This document shows positions 1 to 8,471 of a stretch of 38,422 nt of DNA, piece by piece (position 1 is the stretch's first letter; every line of letters starts with the position of its first letter). A program made the position numbers and the translations under genes. This stretch comes from Clostridiales bacterium (GTDB lineage: Bacteria; Bacillota; Clostridia; Lachnospirales; Lachnospiraceae). Under the pieces are notes generated by a model, which was not told the DNA's origin, ran no database searches, and saw nothing but the letters and a program-made list of their open reading frames with translations. Location: the NCBI GenBank assembly GCA_012839235.1, contig DUNS01000183.1, positions 1 through 38,422 of the forward strand, read 5' to 3'.

Positions 1-34
1 GTTATAAGATATTAGAAAGGTATGGTTTATAATA

Positions 35-1009
35 ATGGAAAAGAAGGTAAAAACCATTGGAGTATTAACTAGTGGTGGTGATGCCCCTGGAATGAACGCT
101 GCAATTCGAGCTGTTACTAGAACTGCCTTGCATGCTGGAATAAATGTTAAAGGAATCCTTAGAGGATATGCTGGTTTATTAGAAGAAGACATAATAGATA
201 TGGATGGCCATAGTGTTTCTGATATTATTCAACGGGGAGGTACAGTTTTATATACAGCCCGTTGTCCAGAATTTGTTAGGCCTGAAATCCAGGTTAAGGG
301 TGCTGAAATATTAAAGAAGCATGGCATTGACGGACTGGTTGTTATTGGAGGTGACGGCTCATTTAAGGGAGCAGAAGCTCTTTCTAAGAATGGTGTCAAT
401 ACAGTTGCTATTCCTGGAACAATCGATTTAGACATTGCTTGTACAGATTATACTATCGGATTTGACACTGCGGTTAATACTGCCATGGAGACAGTGGATA
501 AGGTAAGAGACACTTCAACCTCCCATGAAAGATGTAGTATAATTGAAGTTATGGGAAGGATGGCTGGCCATATTGCCTTATGGTGTGGTATTGCTTGTGG
601 TGCAGAGGAAATTCTTACTGTAGAACGATATGATTATGACGAACAAAGAATAATTAATAGTATAATTGAAAAGCGCAGATTAGGAAAGAAGCACTATATT
701 ATTATTAATGCTGAAGGGGTTGGTGACTCTAATGGTATGGCTAAGAGAATTCAAGCTGCTACTGGTATGGAGACTAGAGAGACCATCATTGGATATGCCC
801 AAAGAGGAGGAACACCTACAGTAATGGACCGTGTTTATGCATCTACATTTGGAACAAAGGCCGCGGATTTATTAATGGCTGGTGCAAGCAACAGAGTGGT
901 TGCTTATCGAGGTGGAAAGTTTGTTGATTATGACATTCAGGAAGCTTTATCTATGACGAAGGACTTGGATGAGTATATGTATAATATGTCAATTAGACTT
1001 TCTAGATAA
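35..1009 (+). CDS. pfkA: ATP-dependent 6-phosphofructokinase
   Basis: Phosphorylates fructose 6-phosphate to fructose 1,6-bisphosphate with ATP, the committing step of glycolysis, in the cytoplasm. The 324 residues match the usual length of bacterial PfkA. The nucleotide site GGDAPG is at about residues 14-19, GGDGS at 105-109 and the catalytic loop PGTIDLD at 127-133. Glycine in GGDGS and in PGT is the pattern of ATP-using rather than pyrophosphate-using enzymes (family knowledge). The catalytic loop reads TIDLD where E. coli and Geobacillus enzymes read TIDND; both aspartates remain. The start ATG is preceded by GAAAGGTATGGT and an 8-nt gap, an arrangement repeated at several genes here. 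The promoter lies left of the window. The fructose-bisphosphate aldolase gene, the next glycolytic step, is at the other end of the window. Confidence 0.96.
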   Translation: MEKKVKTIGVLTSGGDAPGMNAAIRAVTRTALHAGINVKGILRGYAGLLEEDIIDMDGHSVSDIIQRGGTVLYTARCPEFVRPEIQVKGAEILKKHGIDGLVVIGGDGSFKGAEALSKNGVNTVAIPGTIDLDIACTDYTIGFDTAVNTAMETVDKVRDTSTSHERCSIIEVMGRMAGHIALWCGIACGAEEILTVERYDYDEQRIINSIIEKRRLGKKHYIIINAEGVGDSNGMAKRIQAATGMETRETIIGYAQRGGTPTVMDRVYASTFGTKAADLLMAGASNRVVAYRGGKFVDYDIQEALSMTKDLDEYMYNMSIRLSR

Positions 1010-1041
1010 TAGAACCTAATGTAAAAGATATCATGAATAAA

Positions 1042-1096
1042 GGCAAGACTATGATTAGGTATTTAACCAAGTCATGTCCTGCCTATTCTTATTTTT
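1042..1096 (+). terminator. Possible Rho-independent terminator after pfkA
   Basis: An imperfect stem pairs GGCAAGAC-type sequence with GTCATGTCCTGCC and is followed by a T-rich run ending ATTTTT. The stem has bulges, so strength is uncertain. It ends just before the ribosome binding site of the ABC exporter gene. Confidence 0.45.
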
Positions 1097-1122
1097 AATG
1101 AAGAAAGGTACGGTCAATTTAT

Positions 1123-2880
1123 ATGAGTAAAAAAGCAAAAAAGTTTTTATCCTATTATAAGCCCTATCTGCCTTTGTTTTTTGCAGATATGTTTTTTGCA
1201 TTATTGGCAGCAGGAATATCCCTAGTTTATCCAATGATTGTTAGGTATATTACCAATAATGTTATTACGGGAACGAATATAACTGAATCTGTACCAACTA
1301 TTATTAAATTAATATTTCTAATGGTTGGACTATTGATATTAGAGTATATTAGTAATTTTTTTATATCATATAAAGGTCATATTATGGGAGCAAAGATGGA
1401 ATATGATATGCGAAATGATATATTTGAGCATTATCAGAAGCTGTCTTTTAATTTCTTTGATAATCAAAAAACTGGACAGTTGATGACAAGGATAACCAAT
1501 GATCTTTTTGATATCACAGAATTATGTCACCATGGTCCAGAAGACATTGTTATTTCTATAATAAAATTTGTTGGAGCCTTTGTTATATTAATACAGATTA
1601 ACTTGCCTCTAACAATGATTGTTTTTGCATTTCTTCCTTTGATGTTCTTTTTCGCTTTAAAAATGAGAAAAAAGATGAGTAGAGCATTTCGAAGAAACAG
1701 AGAACGTGTAGCTGAAATTAATGCACAAATCGAAGACAATATCTCGGGAATTAGAGTTGTAAAGTCCTTTGCCAATGAACCATCAGAGATAGATAAGTTT
1801 CATGAGGGAAACTCTAGATTTGTTGAAAGCAAACGTAACAGCTACTGGCATATGGCTACCTTCCATTCAGGCTTAAGTATGTTTACAGGATTAATTAATG
1901 TGGCAGTTATAGCAGGTGGTGGATTATTTATAGCCCATGAGATTATTGATGTAGCAGACCTTCTTACCTTTATGCTTTATATTAATAATCTTGTGGATCC
2001 AGTTAAGAAACTGATTAGCTTTACAGAACAATTTCAAAATGGTATGACTGGGTTTGATCGCTTCTATGAAATTCTTAGTATTGAACCTGATATTGTTGAT
2101 AGATCAGGAGCCATTACCATGAAAGATGTTAAAGGTGATATAGAGTTTAACAATGTGTCATTCAAGTATGATGGGACTAATACTGAGGTATTTAAAAATA
2201 TTAATCTTCATGTTAATGCTGGAGATTATATGGCCTTGGTTGGTTCATCTGGTGTCGGTAAGACAACATTGTGTAGCCTTATTCCTCGGTTTTATGAGGT
2301 GTCCGAGGGTAATATTAAGATTGATGGTATAGATATACGGGATATAAAGCTTCGCTCATTGAGACAAAAAATAGGCATAGTACAGCAGGATGTATATCTT
2401 TTTGCTGGCACAGTTATGGACAATATTCGTTACGGTAAACAGGATGCCACAGAGGAAGAGGTAGTTGAAGCAGCCATGAATGCTAATGCCCATGAATTTA
2501 TAATGGAACTACCAGAAGGTTATAATACGTATATAGGTCAGAGAGGTATTAAGCTTTCAGGAGGACAGAAGCAGCGACTTAGTATAGCAAGAGTATTTTT
2601 AAAGAATCCACCAATTTTAATTTTTGATGAAGCAACATCAGCTCTTGATAATGAAAGTGAGAAGGTGGTTCAAGATTCACTTGAAAAGCTGGCAAGAAAC
2701 AGAACTACATTTGTAATCGCCCATAGATTATCTACTATAAAAAATGCTGAAAAAATACTTGTATTGACTGAAGAGGGCATCGAGGAAACTGGAACTCACG
2801 AGGACCTGATGGAAGTAGATGGAATCTACGCCAGCTTATATCGCTTGGCCTATGAGAAGGATTTAGAAAAACATATGTAA
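1123..2880 (+). CDS. ABC exporter, fused permease and ATPase
   Basis: A half-transporter that should dimerise in the cytoplasmic membrane and export a substrate using ATP. The N-terminal half (about residues 1-310) has hydrophobic segments fitting a six-helix exporter domain. The C-terminal half is a complete ATPase: Walker A GSSGVGKTT near residue 373, Q-loop QQDVYLF, signature LSGGQKQR near 478, Walker B LIFDEATS near 499, and H-loop AHRLST near 533. At 585 residues it is the normal length for an MsbA/LmrA-type half exporter. The start has GAAAGGTACGGT and an 8-nt gap, the same layout as pfkA. It is a single gene with no partner half-transporter next to it, so a homodimer is likely. The substrate (lipid, drug or peptide) cannot be told from sequence. 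Confidence 0.9.
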   Translation: MSKKAKKFLSYYKPYLPLFFADMFFALLAAGISLVYPMIVRYITNNVITGTNITESVPTIIKLIFLMVGLLILEYISNFFISYKGHIMGAKMEYDMRNDIFEHYQKLSFNFFDNQKTGQLMTRITNDLFDITELCHHGPEDIVISIIKFVGAFVILIQINLPLTMIVFAFLPLMFFFALKMRKKMSRAFRRNRERVAEINAQIEDNISGIRVVKSFANEPSEIDKFHEGNSRFVESKRNSYWHMATFHSGLSMFTGLINVAVIAGGGLFIAHEIIDVADLLTFMLYINNLVDPVKKLISFTEQFQNGMTGFDRFYEILSIEPDIVDRSGAITMKDVKGDIEFNNVSFKYDGTNTEVFKNINLHVNAGDYMALVGSSGVGKTTLCSLIPRFYEVSEGNIKIDGIDIRDIKLRSLRQKIGIVQQDVYLFAGTVMDNIRYGKQDATEEEVVEAAMNANAHEFIMELPEGYNTYIGQRGIKLSGGQKQRLSIARVFLKNPPILIFDEATSALDNESEKVVQDSLEKLARNRTTFVIAHRLSTIKNAEKILVLTEEGIEETGTHEDLMEVDGIYASLYRLAYEKDLEKHM

Positions 2881-2989
2881 GAATTGGTTCAAAAATCGAC
2901 GATTTATATGGAACTTCATAAGCACTTTTAGCGTCTAATTATTGAAAAGCAAACAGAAGAAGCGCAACTGCTATGAACCCATTTTCATA

Positions 2990-3019
2990 TTTACATCGTC
3001 TATTTAAACAGTGTATACT
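2990..3019 (+). promoter_or_regulatory. Housekeeping-type promoter for the ECF sigma operon
   Basis: TTTACA and TATACT are separated by 18 nt, about 60 nt upstream of the sigma factor start. I see no clear ECF-type (GGAAC-like) -35 element, so autoregulation is not evident. Confidence 0.6.
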
Positions 3020-3081
3020 GTATTTATGTTGAGTCATTAAGGGACGATGACAATAATAATGGTATATAGGGGGATGGCAGG

Positions 3082-3636
3082 ATGGATAATGATAACCAAA
3101 AAAATCTCTCGAAGAATGATACTGCCTATGATATTGAAAACTTGATGTGGGAATACGGTAACGATGTACTCCGTACAGCATATATGTATGTCAAGGATAT
3201 TCATACTGCAGAAGATATTTTTCAAGATGTATTTATTAAAGTAAACTCAAAGCTTTCTACATTTGAAGGAAACTCTAGCATCAAAACATGGATAATTCGG
3301 ATCACCATAAATACTGCTAAGGATTTTTTAAAGAGCGCATGGAATCGCAGGGTAGTTCCTATGATGGAATATAAAGAGGATGCTATTATTAGTGATTCGG
3401 ATTATGAGAGTGTAGAGAATGAGGACACTAATAAGATGATTATGGAGACAGTATTGTCTCTACCAGTTAAATATAAGGATGTTATACTAAGTGTTTACTA
3501 TAATGATATGACTATTGCTGAGACAGCAGAGTACTTAAACCTACCAGAGGGAACTATCAAAAGTCGTCTTTCTAGAGCAAGAAAGAAGTTGAAAGACGGA
3601 TTAGAAGGGAGGGTTTCGGATGAAAGATGGAAATAA
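3082..3636 (+). CDS. ECF-type RNA polymerase sigma factor
   Basis: Directs RNA polymerase to a small stress or envelope regulon. The 184 residues carry a sigma region 2 at about 20-85 (AEDIFQDVFIKV, then FEGNSSIKTWIIRI) and a region 4 helix-turn-helix at about 125-175 (MTIAETAEYLNLPEGTIKSR). That is the minimal two-domain layout of the extracytoplasmic function group. The start has a G-rich ribosome binding site (AGGGGGA) about 7 nt upstream. The 3' end overlaps the next gene by 17 nt, so the two are almost certainly co-translated. A downstream membrane protein with a cytoplasmic N-terminus is the usual place for the cognate anti-sigma factor. The signal sensed is unknown. Confidence 0.92.
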   Translation: MDNDNQKNLSKNDTAYDIENLMWEYGNDVLRTAYMYVKDIHTAEDIFQDVFIKVNSKLSTFEGNSSIKTWIIRITINTAKDFLKSAWNRRVVPMMEYKEDAIISDSDYESVENEDTNKMIMETVLSLPVKYKDVILSVYYNDMTIAETAEYLNLPEGTIKSRLSRARKKLKDGLEGRVSDERWK

Positions 3637-4600
3637 TACTGAAGATATGAATTTGGATGATCTAAACATTAAGTCTCATCTGAATACTTCTCTTGAATTT
3701 TCTCGAATTAGTGTGTCTGAGGAGTTAATACAAAAGACACTGAAGGCTATTAATGAGCAGCCAACTACATTAGTGGAAAATGAAGAAAGAATAATAAAGG
3801 CTAAGAATATTTCTTGGAATTCATATGCTCGTAGGTTGACAGCAGCTGCAGCTGCTTTGATAGTCTTCATTGGAGGCTACAGCATAATAAAAAGCAGTGT
3901 AGGTATGAAATCCACAAAAAATGATAGCGGTATCTATATGGAGAGTAATTTATCAAAGGACGATTTCACATCAAAGGACGATTTCACATCCAAGGACGAT
4001 TTCACATCCAAGGATGATTTATCATCCAAGGATGATTTATCATCCTTTGATATGGCACAGCCTAAAACAGAGAGTCCAGTTTCTGAGAGTGATCAGGTAT
4101 TATTCTCTGCAACAGCAAGGGATATGGATGATGCTACCCTTGGAACAGCAAAAGAAGATTATACAATTGCTAGTGAAGATGAGCAGGATATGAAATCAGG
4201 TTCTTTATCAAGGGCGGGAAGTTATGATGGAGGACCCTCTGCTGTGGGATTTGGTCAGGTTTACGGAGGGACTGCGGATGTGATTGAAAGTATAGTGATT
4301 ACAGATGACGGCGCTGGTAAATCGGTAATCATCACAGAAGAGGCAGAATTATTAAAAGTTTATTCACTCCTAGATAGTTATTTATATAGAGCTGCCGATA
4401 GTGGTCTTTCTAGCAATATTTATTATTCAATAGACATTAAAGAATATCAATCTGATGGAATAAATACAATAAACATAGGTGATACAGTAACTATATCCTC
4501 AGAGACTGAGAACTCTGATAGTACTCAGGCGTATGAGATGATAAATCTTGAGGAGTTTAACCATGAATTAAAGGTACTCATCGAAAGCTACTCAAACTAA
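3620..4600 (+). CDS. Probable membrane-spanning anti-sigma factor with tandem repeat
   Basis: Likely holds the preceding ECF sigma factor inactive at the membrane (inferred from overlap and topology). Residues 1-72 are cytoplasmic and include VSEELIQKTLKAI, a helix type common in anti-sigma N-termini. Residues about 73-91 are a single membrane helix (AAAAALIVFIGGYSII). The remaining 230 residues should lie outside the membrane. No HxxxCxxC zinc-binding anti-sigma motif is present. Right after the helix, residues 112-141 are five copies of a six-residue unit (SKDDFT or SKDDLS), giving a charged extracellular linker. The C-terminal part (about 220-326) looks like a folded sensor domain that I do not recognise. 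It could instead be a sigma-associated sensor rather than an inhibitor. Confidence 0.7.
   Translation: MKDGNNTEDMNLDDLNIKSHLNTSLEFSRISVSEELIQKTLKAINEQPTTLVENEERIIKAKNISWNSYARRLTAAAAALIVFIGGYSIIKSSVGMKSTKNDSGIYMESNLSKDDFTSKDDFTSKDDFTSKDDLSSKDDLSSFDMAQPKTESPVSESDQVLFSATARDMDDATLGTAKEDYTIASEDEQDMKSGSLSRAGSYDGGPSAVGFGQVYGGTADVIESIVITDDGAGKSVIITEEAELLKVYSLLDSYLYRAADSGLSSNIYYSIDIKEYQSDGINTINIGDTVTISSETENSDSTQAYEMINLEEFNHELKVLIESYSN
3953..4042 (+). repeat. Five-copy 18-bp in-frame tandem repeat
   Basis: Units start at 3953, 3971, 3989, 4007 and 4025. Units 1 and 2 are identical (TCAAAGGACGATTTCACA), unit 3 differs by one base, and units 4 and 5 are identical to each other. The length is a multiple of three, so gain or loss of units keeps the reading frame. 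The near-identity suggests recent expansion by slippage. Confidence 0.95.
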
Positions 4601-4613
4601 AAGAATATAATAT

Positions 4614-4826
4614 AAAAAAACCTTCATTGTTTGCTACAATAAGTGGAAACAAGTACGGTGAAATATATTTTGATAAGCGACTGTTTTAAGTCGTTGGTAC
4701 TTAGGTCATGTATTGTATGACCTTATGTACCATTACGTACTTAAATCAAGGGAGAGCGTGTCGCTTATGAAATATATTTCACCGTACTTGTATAATAATG
4801 CTTATGCAAACAATGAAGGCTTTTTT
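4614..4826 (+). repeat. Structured palindromic element, copy 1 (E1)
   Basis: The outer arms pair CCTTCATTGTTTGC (4621-4634) with its perfect complement at 4806-4819, flanked by an A-run and a T-run. After a 15-nt internal loop on each side, a second stem pairs 4650-4681 with 4760-4790 with only one wobble and one bulged base. The core follows: TTTAAGT pairs with ACTTAAA (4685-4691 with 4739-4745), GGTAC with GTACC (4696-4700 with 4727-4731), and GGTCAT with ATGACC (4704-4709 with 4717-4722). The 3' side has AAGGGAGAGCGTGTC. The element fills the gap between two convergent genes, and its outer arms look like a bidirectional terminator. The same core recurs at 19011-19229 and 22099-22305. Confidence 0.85.
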
Positions 4827-5109
4827 AGTTAATTTCTGTTACCTCACCAGTATCTTCTAAGGTGGCATTAGCTGAGCCAGGACTTCCTAAGGGTTCTTCA
4901 TCTGTTAGGTTAATTGACACATATTCTCTAGATGTTTCATCAGCTTCATCATCTTCCATATCAAAATCTTCAAAATCTTCAAAGTCATCAAAATCATCAA
5001 AATCATCAGAGGCATCCCTCTTTATATAATTCTTATATAAGTAATAGGCACCAGCTGCCATAGTTACAAGTGAGAGGGTTCCAAACATGAATTTTCTAAT
5101 TTTCTTCAT
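4825..5109 (-). CDS. Small membrane-anchored acidic protein, function unknown
   Basis: 94 residues. An N-terminal basic stretch is followed by one hydrophobic segment (about 9-25, GTLSLVTMAAGAYYLY), probably a membrane anchor or uncleaved signal. Then comes a highly acidic run built from DDF/EDF triplets (about 34-52) and a polar tail. The triplets come from five 9-bp tandem units at 4961-5005 on the plus strand. The start ATG has GAAAGGATG upstream. The stop codon touches the right arm of palindromic element E1, which may terminate this gene. It is convergent with the anti-sigma gene. I do not recognise a family, but the compact coding frame, ribosome binding site and anchor make it a believable gene. 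Confidence 0.7.
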   Translation of the reverse strand: MKKIRKFMFGTLSLVTMAAGAYYLYKNYIKRDASDDFDDFDDFEDFEDFDMEDDEADETSREYVSINLTDEEPLGSPGSANATLEDTGEVTEIN

Positions 5110-5324
5110 ATGCTTAACATCCTTTCAAAGCTATATTAGTAATTATGTACTATTATTTGATTATAATTCATATGTGATGAAAAAGAAAGCAAATAATCTT
5201 TAGTTATTTCCTGTGAAGAATAGTAACATAAAGCACCATCATTCGAGTTAATAATTCTTTACTTTTTGACATGAATACCTTATTATTATAGGCATGGAAT
5301 ATATAAATATGGAGGAAGATACAG

Positions 5325-5672
5325 ATGGAAGGACTTCATGAAACCCTTATTTTGGTTGCAGATGGGATTATATTATTTTTTGAGTTTATTGGAGTAGTTG
5401 TTATGCTGTGGACAGGCCTTAACGGTATAGTTAACTATGTGCGTAGAAATCGATTAGGACATCTTCATATGTTTCAAGGAATGGCTACGGCTTTAGGCTT
5501 CCTCTTAATAGGGGAGATCTTGCATACAATAACAGTTAGAGAGTTTAAAGATTTAATTATGGTTGGTGGCCTTATATTGTTACGAGTGGCAATAACAATG
5601 CTAATTAATTGGGAGATTAATTTGGAAAAGAAAGAAAATGCCATCAATGATAATGAGGAACCTGTCGAGTAG
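5325..5672 (+). CDS. DUF1622-type small integral membrane protein
   Basis: 115 residues with three predicted membrane helices: about 7-31 (LILVADGIILFFEFIGVVVM), 50-68 (GMATALGFLLIGEIL) and 75-95. A short charged C-terminus follows. The layout and the early FEFIGVVV segment fit the DUF1622 family of uncharacterised membrane proteins. A GGAGG ribosome binding site precedes the ATG closely. A TTGACA at 5266 with a poor -10 (TATAGG, 15-nt spacing) may be the promoter. It stands alone between the small acidic protein and the large Ig-like protein. The function is unknown. Confidence 0.75.
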   Translation: MEGLHETLILVADGIILFFEFIGVVVMLWTGLNGIVNYVRRNRLGHLHMFQGMATALGFLLIGEILHTITVREFKDLIMVGGLILLRVAITMLINWEINLEKKENAINDNEEPVE

Positions 5673-5726
5673 AAATATATGCTAAAAAATCAAATTTAAG
5701 GCATTTGTAAAGAAATTAACAATATT

Positions 5727-5755
5727 TTGACACATAATTATTGCTATGATACTAT
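5727..5755 (+). promoter_or_regulatory. Strong promoter for the Ig-like surface protein
   Basis: TTGACA at 5727-5732, a 17-nt spacer, then TACTAT at 5750-5755 preceded by TGA, an extended -10. The leader is about 70 nt to the ATG at 5833. Confidence 0.75.
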
Positions 5756-5832
5756 ATATAGTAATAGGATGTCCATAATTTACTAGTATGGTACACAAGG
5801 TAAATAAGCGATAAGCATAGGAGGAATTGTAA

Positions 5833-8385
5833 ATGAAATATAATCATTTGAAGAGGATTCCAGTTTTTATGACATTGTTAGTGTTAATGTCGTTTTTTTG
5901 GAATCAAGATGTAGTTACAGTAGCAGCGGCAACTCCGTCATTTACAAAGAGCAAAGTAACAATAGTTGGAGAGGATGAAACTTACCAGCTAGTTATTGAC
6001 AATAAGGTATCGGGGAGTAAATATAAGTGGTCAACCTCGGACAAAAATATTGCAAAGGTTTCCAGCTCAGGTATGGTAACAGCAGTAGGTAAGGGTACTG
6101 CCACAATTAAATGCAAGATTACCTATCCCTCCAAGAAGACTAAGACCCTGTCTGCCAAGGTAACGGTTAAGATCCCCGCAACTGGTATTAGAATTAACAA
6201 TGCTAATAAGGTTAATGGATCTCATATAATTGGAATAGGTGAGGAATACAACTTTAATCGTGATATTTTCCCAAGTAATTCATCTGATAAGACATATTGG
6301 TCAATTGGTGATGGAGAGGCAGATTGTATCGAGATTATTGGTACTTCCAACGGTATCGTAAAGGCTATAAAGCCTGGTAAGGTTATACTAGTAGCTACCG
6401 CTGCCACAAAAGCAACAGCTGAAGATGCTGCTGTAAGCTCTATTTACGATGCTGTAATAATTGAGGTTGTGGAACCTACAGCTACTGTAAGATCTGCAGA
6501 GATAAGTAGTTCGACCCAGATTAAGATAGTATTTGACAGTCCTATAGACAAGAGCACAATCATCGGATCTAAGGGTGAACTTCTTAATGGGGTTTTACTG
6601 ACCTTACAAAAGGATTCTAAAGACAACCTTGCTAAGGATCCTGGTAAATTAACACCTATCCTGGCAGATGATAATAAGACACTTACAATTACAAGCTCTA
6701 ATATGCTTTCCGGTGATTATAGTATTAATATAACTAGTGATGTAAAAACCAAGGATGGGGTCGCTATAGAACCATATTTTAGACAGATGAGCTATGTAGA
6801 TACAATAGGACCTGTTCTTACTGGTGTTACTTTAGACGATTCAGGTATGATTTCAACTATACGATTTAGTGAAGCAGTGGATTTTAGTAAGCTTAATATA
6901 ACTGAGGCAACATTGCTGCCAAGCAGTGGGAAGACAACCTATGATCCTGCAACAATCACTATGTTAAATAATAAGTTGAATTATGTTCCAAGTGAAGATA
7001 AGATGTCACTTACAATTAATCTATCTAATATTGCTCCTACAGATTACGGTAAGTCATTTACAATTGTAATCTCAGGAATAAAAGACTTGGCAGGGAACAT
7101 GCCACCAAGCTATACTTTAGCAGCAGTACTTCGTACAGACGTTACGCCAAGGGCTCAAGCCAAGTTAATATCGTTAACTCGTACTTCTTATAATACAATA
7201 ACTGCTACATTTAATAGGGCAATTAAGAATGCTGGATGGGCATCTATCGACGGAGGACCTATTACATATGGTGTAGTGTCAGGTGACAATAATAAGCAGG
7301 CTATATATACCCTTAATAATAATGAGATGAAATTAACTGGATCTATTCCAGTAGAAATTGGCTACTGGGATAGCTATAATGTTAATGAAAAAGATAAATC
7401 AGCAGAAAAGATGATTACACGGAGAGTGAATTTTACAGCTGATAAAACAAGCCCTCTACTAATTGAACATTCATACGATTCTGATACTAAGATATTAAGT
7501 CTTAGGTTTAATGAAGAGGTACGTCCTAACTTCGCAAATGGTGTAATACTTGCTAATCTTGTAACCATTAATGATGATATTAGGTCAGGTATTAACCTTA
7601 GCTATACTCAGTTATCTAGTACAGATAAGAAGATAGTGAACCTAAAGATTGATAATATGCAGGTGCTTGGTAATTATACATTTACCTTACATAAGGGCTT
7701 TATAGTTGACAACTTTAACAATGAAAGCTTAAGTAGAACTATATCCATAAGTAATGCCACTGGTACTTCCAATGAACTACCAGGACCTTATTTAATAGTT
7801 CAATCCACTACTAATTTGAATGAGATACATGTTAAGTTCAATAATAAGGTTGATGTAGCTTCTGCTCAGAATATTGGTAACTATTCTATTCCTGGAGTAA
7901 CAGTTATCTCTGCTTTGGTAATAGACAATACGACAGAGAATGGGGCAACAGTTGTTCTGACAGTGAAGGATTCAACCATTGATGTAACTGTAGAGAGACC
8001 TATAACAATTAAGGGGGTAATGGGTTACGGTGGAAACTTTACACCTATGAGCTCTTATACAACCTATGTAACTCTTGTAGAGAATAAGGCTCCACAGCTT
8101 ATATCCACAACCTTTGATAATAAGGCATTAGATAATATTAAGATGGTCTTTAGCGAGAAAATTGAAGGGGATCTTATTGTTGATGTAACTCAGCTGAATG
8201 GAGACTTTAGAGGAACTATTGATAATACTGTTACTATAGAAGGCAATACAGTCTATATCAATCTTCTGACCATTCCTGAAAGAAATACTGGACTTAGAAT
8301 AGATATTCTTGACAATGAGATAACAGACTTGAATGGTAATAAGGCAATACTTAATAGTATCTATATGGTAACGGCGAAATATTAG
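5833..8385 (+). CDS. Secreted multi-domain Ig-like surface protein
   Basis: 850 residues. Residues 1-34 form a signal peptide (hydrophobic FMTLLVLMSFF, then VAAAT). Residues about 38-112 form a bacterial Ig-like group 2 (Big_2) domain, with the typical YKWSTSDKNIAKVSSSGMVT run and GKGTATIKCKI. A second divergent Ig-like domain follows to about 215. The rest reads as several repeats of roughly 100 residues with motifs such as IRFSEAVDFS, LRFNEEV and MVFSEKIEG followed by DLAGN or DLNGN. These are typical of the Ig-like domain found in S-layer and adhesion proteins (SbsA/Big_5 type). No LPXTG or SLH anchor is seen, so retention at the wall is not explained. A structural or binding role is inferred; no catalytic motif is visible. 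GGAGG precedes the start. Confidence 0.82.
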   Translation: MKYNHLKRIPVFMTLLVLMSFFWNQDVVTVAAATPSFTKSKVTIVGEDETYQLVIDNKVSGSKYKWSTSDKNIAKVSSSGMVTAVGKGTATIKCKITYPSKKTKTLSAKVTVKIPATGIRINNANKVNGSHIIGIGEEYNFNRDIFPSNSSDKTYWSIGDGEADCIEIIGTSNGIVKAIKPGKVILVATAATKATAEDAAVSSIYDAVIIEVVEPTATVRSAEISSSTQIKIVFDSPIDKSTIIGSKGELLNGVLLTLQKDSKDNLAKDPGKLTPILADDNKTLTITSSNMLSGDYSINITSDVKTKDGVAIEPYFRQMSYVDTIGPVLTGVTLDDSGMISTIRFSEAVDFSKLNITEATLLPSSGKTTYDPATITMLNNKLNYVPSEDKMSLTINLSNIAPTDYGKSFTIVISGIKDLAGNMPPSYTLAAVLRTDVTPRAQAKLISLTRTSYNTITATFNRAIKNAGWASIDGGPITYGVVSGDNNKQAIYTLNNNEMKLTGSIPVEIGYWDSYNVNEKDKSAEKMITRRVNFTADKTSPLLIEHSYDSDTKILSLRFNEEVRPNFANGVILANLVTINDDIRSGINLSYTQLSSTDKKIVNLKIDNMQVLGNYTFTLHKGFIVDNFNNESLSRTISISNATGTSNELPGPYLIVQSTTNLNEIHVKFNNKVDVASAQNIGNYSIPGVTVISALVIDNTTENGATVVLTVKDSTIDVTVERPITIKGVMGYGGNFTPMSSYTTYVTLVENKAPQLISTTFDNKALDNIKMVFSEKIEGDLIVDVTQLNGDFRGTIDNTVTIEGNTVYINLLTIPERNTGLRIDILDNEITDLNGNKAILNSIYMVTAKY

Positions 8386-8403
8386 TCAGATTAAAATATT
8401 GAA

Positions 8404-8443
8404 GAACCCACAGAAACCTAGTCGATTACTGTGGGTTCCTTCT
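8404..8443 (+). terminator. Terminator after the Ig-like protein gene
   Basis: GAACCCACAG (8404-8413) pairs perfectly with CTGTGGGTTC (8429-8438) around a 15-nt loop, followed by CTTCT. The T-tract is short. Confidence 0.65.
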
Positions 8444-8471
8444 AAATACAAAATAAAGGGGACTAAATTAT

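Noticed and set aside
3921-4193. ORF of 90 residues rich in TISHPRMIYHP repeats
   Set aside because: It is the +1 frame of the 18-bp tandem repeat inside the anti-sigma gene. The repeat keeps all frames open; there is no ribosome binding site.
4614-4826. E1 as a simple long terminator
   Set aside because: The inner core matches E2 and E3 in sequence and fold, which a terminator alone would not explain.
3953-5005. CRISPR array
   Set aside because: The tandem repeats are short, contiguous, coding and without spacers; no cas genes are present.
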